Below are positions 57,555-64,000 of a stretch of DNA of 64,000 bases, one piece after another (positions within the stretch are counted from its first letter, which is position 1; every line of letters starts with the position of its first letter). The DNA comes from Ipomoea triloba. Its lineage: Eukaryota > Streptophyta > Magnoliopsida > Solanales > Convolvulaceae. A program made the position numbers and the translations under genes. The stretch lies in the NCBI RefSeq assembly GCF_003576645.1, contig NC_044920.1:23167707-23231706 (forward strand), given 5' to 3'. The notes below the pieces were generated by a model. It saw only the letters and a program-made list of their open reading frames with translations. It had not been told where the DNA came from and ran no database searches.

Positions 57555-57684
57555 TGTAATATGTTAATACTACTGATGTCAGTAAAAAATTGCAATAGTC
57601 AACACATAAAACGTAGATTCAACTCAACCTATAGAGCCATATATTGCTCATCTCAGTTGCCATAGACGTCGTTCTTCATACTCC
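57555..57684 (+). promoter_or_regulatory. promoter/leader of the plus-strand UGT, shared blocks
   Basis: 'gatgtcagtaaaaa', 'ttgcaatagtcaa', 'atattgctcatctca' and 'catactccat' match the segment upstream of the UGT at 44145 in order. The sequence between the blocks has diverged, which makes these blocks candidates for preserved control elements or simply slower decay. Confidence 0.55.
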
Positions 57685-59148
57685 ATGGCCATGGATAACA
57701 ATAATCAGTCTAAGCTACACATTTGCATCCTTTCAAGCCCCGGCATAGGCCACCTAATCCCAGCTCTTGTACTGGGCAATCGCCTCGCCGGTGTCCACGA
57801 CCTCAAAGTCACCGTCTTGGTTATCACCACCGCGGATTCACCAACCGAAACGCAACTCCTGAAATCCTCGAAGATGACAAGTCATCGTCACCTCAACACC
57901 GTCGAAATACCGCCGGTTGACATCTCCGCTTTATTTTGCGCAAACACTAAGATGGACGCCCAGCTTTGCCTGCTCGTGCGCGCCGCTTTGCCGGGCGTGC
58001 GCTCCGCCTTGTGCGCCATGAAGCACCGCCTCGACGCCCTCGTCGTCGATCTTTTCGGCACGGAGGCCCTGCCGTTCGCCGACGAGCTTAACTTGCCCAA
58101 GTTTGTTTACGTTCCGACCACTGCTTGGTACACTGCCTTGACAGTTTACTGTCCGGTCCTGGACAAGGAAATCGCGGGTCAGTATGTTGACCAAGAAAAA
58201 CCGTTGGAAATTCCGGGTTGTAAACCGGTCCGACCGGAGGATGTGGTTGACCCGATGCTGGACCGGAATGATCCGGAGTACCGCGTGTACCTAGAGGAAG
58301 GACTAGGGTACACTAGGTCAGATGGGATCTTAATGAATACTTGGGAAGATGTTGACCCGGTCTCACTCAAAGCACTTAGAGAGAATGAAGCCCTGAGAAA
58401 AGTTGTGGGTAGACCGGTTTATGCGATTGGTCCGCTAACGAGAAGAACCGAAAAGAAAAGCCCCGAGAAGAACCGGTATATGCAATGGTTAGACAAGCAA
58501 CCTTACGAGTCTGTGTTGTACGTATCGTTTGGGAGCGGCGGAACGTTATCGGCCAAGCAGATAACCGAGTTAGCTTGGGGATTAGAACTGAGCGAGCAAA
58601 GATTCATTTGGGTGGTTCGACCACCGTCAGAATGTGGCTCCAACAAGTCCTTTCTCACAATCGGACAAGGTGTAGACGACATGCCGGATTATTTGCCCGA
58701 GGGGTTTTTGACCCGGACCCACAAGCAAGGGTTGGTGGTTCCCGAGTGGGCTGAACAGACACTGATCTTGAGACACCTCTCTATCGGAGGGTTTTTGAGT
58801 CACTGTGGGTGGAACTCAACGCTAGAAAGCATCACAAACGGGGTGCCAATGATAGCGTGGCCCTTGTACGCGGAGCAAAGGCAAAATGCCACCCTGCTCA
58901 CGGAGGAGTTGGGGGTTGCAATTCGGCCTATGAAGTTGCCATCTAAGGGAGTAATCGCAAGGGAAGAGGTGAAGAAAATGGTGAAAATGGTGTTACAGTA
59001 CGAGGAAGGAAAGGAGATGAGGGAAAGGGTTGAGAAGCTTAGGATTAGTGCAGAGAAAGCTATAAGCACCGGAGGTTCATCTTACAATTCCATGTGTGAG
59101 GTTCTGAATGCGATTCAGAAAAGGAGAGATTTGAAACTGTGCAAATAA
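57685..59148 (+). CDS. UDP-glycosyltransferase, UGT72-like, intact
   Basis: Family-1 UDP-glucosyltransferase, expected to be cytosolic, acceptor probably a phenolic by family. Intronless, 487 residues. Catalytic H23 in SSPGIGHLIP, partner D122 in VVDLFGTEAL (the motif as in Arabidopsis UGT72B1), FGSGGTL, and a complete PSPG box W355-Q398 with HCGWNSTLES and terminal Gln. Met1 and Met3 are both ATG (ATGGCCATGG); the other copy starts at the position of Met3, so the true start may be 57691. It is clearly more diverged from the two minus-strand copies than those are from each other, e.g. an insertion MTSHRH near residue 64 and a different linker near 255. So it represents an older duplicate in inverted orientation. 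Confidence 0.93.
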   Translation: MAMDNNNQSKLHICILSSPGIGHLIPALVLGNRLAGVHDLKVTVLVITTADSPTETQLLKSSKMTSHRHLNTVEIPPVDISALFCANTKMDAQLCLLVRAALPGVRSALCAMKHRLDALVVDLFGTEALPFADELNLPKFVYVPTTAWYTALTVYCPVLDKEIAGQYVDQEKPLEIPGCKPVRPEDVVDPMLDRNDPEYRVYLEEGLGYTRSDGILMNTWEDVDPVSLKALRENEALRKVVGRPVYAIGPLTRRTEKKSPEKNRYMQWLDKQPYESVLYVSFGSGGTLSAKQITELAWGLELSEQRFIWVVRPPSECGSNKSFLTIGQGVDDMPDYLPEGFLTRTHKQGLVVPEWAEQTLILRHLSIGGFLSHCGWNSTLESITNGVPMIAWPLYAEQRQNATLLTEELGVAIRPMKLPSKGVIAREEVKKMVKMVLQYEEGKEMRERVEKLRISAEKAISTGGSSYNSMCEVLNAIQKRRDLKLCK

Positions 59149-59586
59149 AGAAGTTTAATTAATATAATGCTCATGTCATGTATTTGAATTCTTTTTTTTT
59201 TTTTTTGTTTTTTTTTTTTGAAAATGTATTTGAATTCCTCTGCAATGAATAAATTCAATACCCCATGTGTGACTCCAAGGAGAATTATGAGAAAAAAAAA
59301 AAGATTAATGAATATATATTAGAAAATGATAATATTAACAGCAGAGAAGTATAAAGGGTACAGTATGGCAATGTTATTTTTCTCCTACAGTAAGTTTGGT
59401 TCACGGAATGAATTTGGAGAGAATATGAATATTATTCCACATGGAATGGAATAGGTAAGGAATAGGACAAGAATTGTATTCTATTATTTGGTTGGCTGTA
59501 GGAATAAACTTTAGGAATTGTATTCCAATGTTTAGTTGGTTAAAGAAATAGTATGGAATAAGTTTTACACATAAATATCATTATAC

Positions 59587-59622
<36 letters not shown>

Positions 59623-59830
59623 CTACTACTACTACTATGCATACATACACATGTATGTTTGTTTATATCTAAATTGTCTTTAATTAATAATTCTTTAATA
59701 TAAATATGTATTTGAGAAATAAAATATATATTTATATTAAAGAGTTATTAAATAAAGACAATTTAGATAAAAATAAACATACGTGTATGTATGCACAATA
59801 ATAATAATAATAATTATTATATTATTATTA
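59149..59830. other. UGT 3' flank, poly-T insertion, trinucleotide foldback
   Basis: 59178-59191 and 59224-59237 are a 14-bp direct repeat around a T-rich tract of about 32 bases. 59390-59600 resembles part of a 'ggaatggaataggt'-type MITE. 59585-59830 is an inverted repeat with (AAT)n/(ATT)n ends and 'gtctttaattaataattctt'-like arms. No gene. Confidence 0.5.
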
Positions 59831-59833
59831 TGA

Positions 59834-61615
59834 ATGAGTACTGGTGGACCGAATCTGTTGGTATGTGGTCCAAAAGTAAATGGTGGCATGGGTTTTAGGG
59901 AGCTGCATGAAATGAACAAAGCTCTACTTGGGAAACAGGCATGGCGGCTTATCACTTTGCCTAACTCTCTTGTAGCTTGTGTTTTTAAAGCACGATACTT
60001 TCAAAACTGTACCTACTTTGATGCAAGGGACGATAGTAATCCCTCTTATATTTGGAGAAGCTTGATGGAAGTTCAGCAGATTCTTACATAGGGGTGTCGA
60101 AGACGGATTAGAGATGGCAATGATACCAAGATTGGACCGGACCCATGGTTACCTACGGAAGAAAATTCATATGTTCATACCATATTACATGAGTCCATTT
60201 TGAATGCACCAGTTTCTTCTCTTCTTTATGTGCAAGGTACGAATTGGGATGTGGATTGTGTTAAAGATATATTTAATCCACGAGATGCTAATCTTATTTT
60301 AAACATTCTTATTAGTGCTCGTAAGCCTCATGATGACTGGATTTGGTTTTGAGACCACAGGGGGACTATTCGGTTAAGTTATGCTATAAGCAACTCACAA
60401 AGGTAGATCCTGAGAGCTGACCTTGGACTAAGATTTGGAATCTGCATATACCTCCTAAGGTTAAAACTTTTTGTTCGCAGTTGGCCTCATCTTTTCTTCC
60501 ATCCCGGGATGCTTTGATCTCAAAACATGTTGTCTGCTCACTAACTTGTCATATGTGTAGGAGGGAGGATGAAAGTGCGATGCACATGTTATGGAAAATG
60601 CCCAGAAGCTATACATGCATGGAATAAATTAGGTGTGTCAATTCTTCCCCATGCAAATGACCATGATCTTAGTAATTGGTTTTTTAATTGTATCAATATC
60701 TTGAAGGCAAAAACTTGTGTGAGACCGTCTCACCATGAGACGGGTCGGGTCGGGTTAAGACGCAAGTGTAACACTTATATGAACAAATGTCATACTTATA
60801 TGCTCAAATGTGATACTAATCAGGAATAAATTTTTTGTTACTTATTAGGGTAAATGTAATACTTTTAAGGAAAAATACAATACTTTTACATTTCGATTTA
60901 AAAGTATTACATTTTTTCTCAAAAGTATTATATTTGCCCTTATAAGTAAGGAGTACTTGTCAACATTACTTATTATGAAAAATGTATTACTTTTTCTCTT
61001 ATAAGTAACAAAAATTGTATTCTTGATTAGTGTTATATTTGAGCACATAAGTATGACATTTGCATGGTGATTTGACCCGACCCGACCCGACCCCCGAATA
61101 AGGATCCGTGAGACGGTCTCACACAAGTGTGACCCTATTTTGAATGGTCATTTGCTGGATAAGTTTTTTATGGTTTGTTGGGGAATTTGGGGAGGTAGGA
61201 ATGATTTTGTGTGGAAAGGAATTGCTTTTGACTTGAATACAGTGCTTCAAAGGGCTTTGTTATTTCTAGCGAATTGGAAATTGGCAAATGCTAATCCTTT
61301 GGATGTTGTATCATGTAGCATGGGAATGAAATGGCGCAAACCGCAGCATGGTTAGTTGGTTAAAATTGAATACGGACGTTGCTTTGAATAATGATAACAG
61401 AGTTATGGGTTTGGGTTGGATTCTGAGAGATGATGGAGGCCAGTTCCTAGCAGCAAAAAATATGCTTAAATCGGAGATTTATTCTGTTAAAGAAGCTGAA
61501 GCTTTAAGTATTCGGGAAGTGCTAAGTTGGCTAAAGGACACTAGTATGGGGGCGGTTGAAGTTGAGATGGATTCCTAGATTGTTTTTAATGCACTTCATT
61601 TGCTTTTAATTTGGA
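59834..61615 (+). mobile_element. LINE (non-LTR retrotransposon) remnant, interrupted
   Basis: The plus strand reads, with several stops and frame breaks, GGMGFRELHEMNKALLGKQAWRL (the post-RT region), an IWRS/ DGNDTKIGPDPWLP segment, zf-RVT-like pieces and, after a MITE at 60713-61128, WGGRNDFVWKG and RNase H (LNTDVALNNDN, GLGWILRDDGGQ, EAEALSIREVLSWL; ORF 61348-61578). Reverse transcriptase and endonuclease domains are missing. The 3' end runs into the Copia element at about 61620. Confidence 0.8.
60713..61128. mobile_element. MITE inside the LINE remnant, 416 bp
   Basis: Inverted ends 'acttgtgtgagaccgtctca' and complement at 61109-61128; 'gggtcgggtcgggtt' and 'acccgacccgaccc' form the next paired blocks. 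The LINE reading resumes directly after it. Clear target duplication not found. Confidence 0.75.
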
Positions 61616-61623
61616 TTATTAAT

Positions 61624-61780
61624 TGATGATATCTATTAGGACTCTTTGAGTTTGAGTCACGTTAGGACTAGCTATCCTACTCTACCTGAGACTCCCCTAG
61701 TATATATATCTCCTATTCCTCATCATTGTAATCGTTCAATTGAATCAATACAATATTCAGTTCTCATCTGGTATCAGCTA
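61624..61780 (+). repeat. probable 5' LTR and primer-binding site of a second Copia element
   Basis: A TG at 61624 to CA at 61765-61766 would give an LTR of about 143 bp with a TATA-like 'agtatatatatctcc' at about 61699. 'tggtatcagcta' at 61769-61780 matches an initiator-Met-tRNA primer-binding site. The left LTR border is a guess because the second LTR lies outside the window. Confidence 0.5.
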
Positions 61781-61782
61781 GC

Positions 61783-61827
61783 CTAGGTTTATTTTCCAAT
61801 GGCTGACGGCTCTGTTAATTCTTCCGN
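61783..61827. other. duplicated 44-base contig end and single N
   Basis: 61783-61826 is repeated exactly at 61828-61871 across an N (61827). This is what an unmerged overlap between two contigs gives. Confidence 0.85.
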
Positions 61828-63295
61828 CTAGGTTTATTTTCCAATGGCTGACGGCTCTGTTAATTCTTCCGAACGGACCGTTACTGATGCAGCTATTTCT
61901 TCTGCGGTTTCTTCCACAGCCGCTTCTCTGTCTGCTGCGCATCACTATGTTAGCATTAAGCTAACGAACAAGAATTTCTTGTTTTGGAGGACGCAGGTTA
62001 TTCCGTTTCTTCGTGGGCACGACCTCATGGGTTTCGTTGATGGCACGAACTCTTGCCCTAATCGTTTTCTTCCCGTTTCTGAAGGCTCCTCCGCTGCTGC
62101 TGCTCTACCCAACCCGCTGCATGCTCCATGGGTGCGCCAAGATCAGGCGGTCCTTAGCATGTTAATTTCTTCACTTTCGTCGGAAGTTATGTACTTCGCA
62201 ATTGGTTGCACTATGTCGCGTGATCTCTGGTTGGCGCTTGAGCAGGCTCTCGCTTCTTCCAGTCAAGCTCGGATTATGCATATTCTTGGACAACTGCAAA
62301 CAATACGCCAAGGTGATGCCTCCGCCGTCGACTACATTGCTCGTGCGCAAGTTATGGTGGAAGATCTAGCTCTTGCTGGCCGTGCGGTTCCTTTGGAGGA
62401 TCAGAATATGTATATTTTCAGAGGTTTACGTCCAGAATATCACTCTATCGTAGCCTCTTTGAATGTTCGAGGTCAGCCGGTGCGTCTTCCCGAACTTGCC
62501 GATCTCCTTGGCTCGCATGAGTTCGCTACCGGTGATAGCTATGGCAGTGTTCCAGCCCCTGCAGCTGCGGCTTTTGTTGGCCAGCGTGGTAGTGGAGGTC
62601 GGTCGTGGTCTTGGCGTGGCGGATCGAATCGCCGCGGTGGGAATCAGTTGCGTGGCGGTGCTGTTTTCGCCGACCAGCAGCAGCAGCAGCAGGGCGGTGG
62701 TGTGCAGCGTGGACGTGGCTCGCATGGCGGTGGCAGGTCACGTGGGCGACGTGGTGGTAATTGGCAGCCTCAATGCCAATTATGTGGCAATTATGGCCAT
62801 CTTGCACCAGCCTGTTTTTCTTTAATTGGCCGTGGACTCCAAGCTCATTTAACATATGCTAAGGATACGCCGAATCTTGTGTCTGACTCGCATCTTTGGA
62901 TTCCAGACACTGGGGCGACAAATCACGCGACCCCTGATATTGCTGCGCTCTCTACATCTGAAGAGTACACTAGTGGTGATGCTCTTCGAGTTGGTGATGG
63001 TACAGGTTTGCTTATTAGTCATACTGGTCATGCTTCTTTTTCTACCCCGTCTAAAGTATTTAGGATGTCTGATATTTTACATGTTCCTGGTTTGTCTTCC
63101 TCTCTTTTATCTGTGCAACGCTTTGCAAAAGATAATAAAGTCTTTTTTGAGTTTCATCCGTCCTTTTTTGTTGTGAAGGATATAACAACCAAGGCAATTC
63201 TTCTTCGCGGCAATAGTTGCGGTGGTCTCTACACGTTGCCCATTCCGAAAAACAGTCCCCGTGCGTTTATCTCGTCCCGTGGTTCCTCTTCCGTA
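61828..63295 (+). CDS. Copia gag and protease, partial
   Basis: ORF from the ATG at 61844, about 484 codons before the N at 63296. Copia-like N-terminal segment (HHYVSIKLTNKNFLFWRTQV), UBN2-type gag, a Gly/Arg-rich stretch, CCHC knuckle CQLCGNYGHLAPAC and the protease start WIPDTGATNHATPD. The frame is intact up to the N. Integrase and RT are not seen because the sequence jumps back to the gag start. Confidence 0.88.
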
Positions 63296-64000
63296 NCTAG
63301 GTTTATTTTCCAATGGCTGACGGCTCTGTTAATTCTTCCGAACGGACCGTTACTGATGCAGCTATTTCTTCTGCGGTTTCTTCCACAGCCGCTTCTCTGT
63401 CTGCTGCGCATCACTATGTTAGCATTAAGCTAACGAACAAGAATTTCTTGTTTTGGAGGACGCAGGTTATTCCGTTTCTTCGTGGGCACGACCTCATGGG
63501 TTTCGTTGATGGCACGAACTCTTGCCCTAATCGTTTTCTTCCCGTTTCTGAAGGCTCCTCCGCTGCTGCTGCTCTACCCAACCCGCTGCATGCTCCATGG
63601 GTGCGCCAAGATCAGGCGGTCCTTAGCATGTTAATTTCTTCACTTTCGTCGGAAGTTATGTACTTCGCAATTGGTTGCACTATGTCGCGTGATCTCTGGT
63701 TGGCGCTTGAGCAGGCTCTCGCTTCTTCCAGTCAAGCTCGGATTATGCATATTCTTGGACAACTGCAAACAATACGCCAAGGTGATGCCTCCGCCGTCGA
63801 CTACATTGCTCGTGCGCAAGTTATGGTGGAAGATCTAGCTCTTGCTGGCCGTGCGGTTCCTTTGGAGGATCAGAATATGTATATTTTCAGAGGTTTACGT
63901 CCAGAATATCACTCTATCGTAGCCTCTTTGAATGTTCGAGGTCAGCCGGTGCGTCTTCCCGAACTTGCCGATCTCCTTGGCTCGCATGAGTTCGCTACCG
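63296..64000 (+). CDS. repeat of Copia gag start after a single N
   Basis: 63297 onward repeats 61828 onward at an offset of 1469 bases with no difference that I see, starting at the same base as the earlier join. Gag ORF begins at 63313 and runs off the window. Most likely the same contig placed twice. Confidence 0.75.

Overview
The window is nuclear DNA of a flowering plant, almost certainly a eudicot. Genes are split by GT-AG introns, host coding DNA is sparse, the sequence is AT-rich, and most of the length is transposable elements of typical plant families (Copia, Mutator-like, LINE, hAT, foldback MITEs). The UGT and IDD proteins would suit an asterid, but I cannot name the species. The assembly is a draft. 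There are two long N gaps (33424-33859, 55737-56686) and three single-N joins (18442, 61827, 63296), each of the latter followed by sequence already seen upstream.

Layout. 1-5270: intergenic DNA with a 521-bp foldback element, a long poly-C run and several tandem repeats. 5270-8960: an intact four-exon INDETERMINATE-domain (IDD) zinc-finger transcription factor gene. 8960-14800: LINE debris and two foldback elements. 14807-22037: one Mutator-like element (MULE) with ~208-bp terminal inverted repeats and a 10-bp target duplication. It carries a MuDR-type transposase, partly duplicated by what looks like an assembly error, and a convergent two-exon gene for a GRF zinc-finger protein with a C-terminal membrane segment. 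22050-24288: intergenic DNA with two more foldback elements. 24289-38445: a complete 16-exon gene for cytosolic Xaa-Pro aminopeptidase (APP1, 649 aa). Its third intron holds a young Copia retrotransposon and a 1-kb MULE that has captured pieces of a host gene. 38446-59150: a UGT72-type glucosyltransferase cluster with an intact minus-strand gene, a decayed tandem copy 8.1 kb away, and an intact plus-strand copy, embedded in LTR-like repeats and foldback elements. 59150-64000: a decayed LINE, broken by a MITE and abutting the 5' part of a second Copia element that runs off the window.

Only four host genes look functional: the IDD factor, APP1 and two UGTs. They are unrelated in role: gene regulation in the nucleus, removal of N-terminal residues ahead of proline in the cytosol, and glucosylation of phenolic acceptors. 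Little suggests co-regulation, except that the two intact UGTs share promoter blocks. The most interesting mobile feature is the MULE: transposase transcribed inward from the left TIR and the GRF/membrane gene inward from the right TIR, an arrangement that recalls mudrA/mudrB of maize MuDR but with an unrelated second protein.
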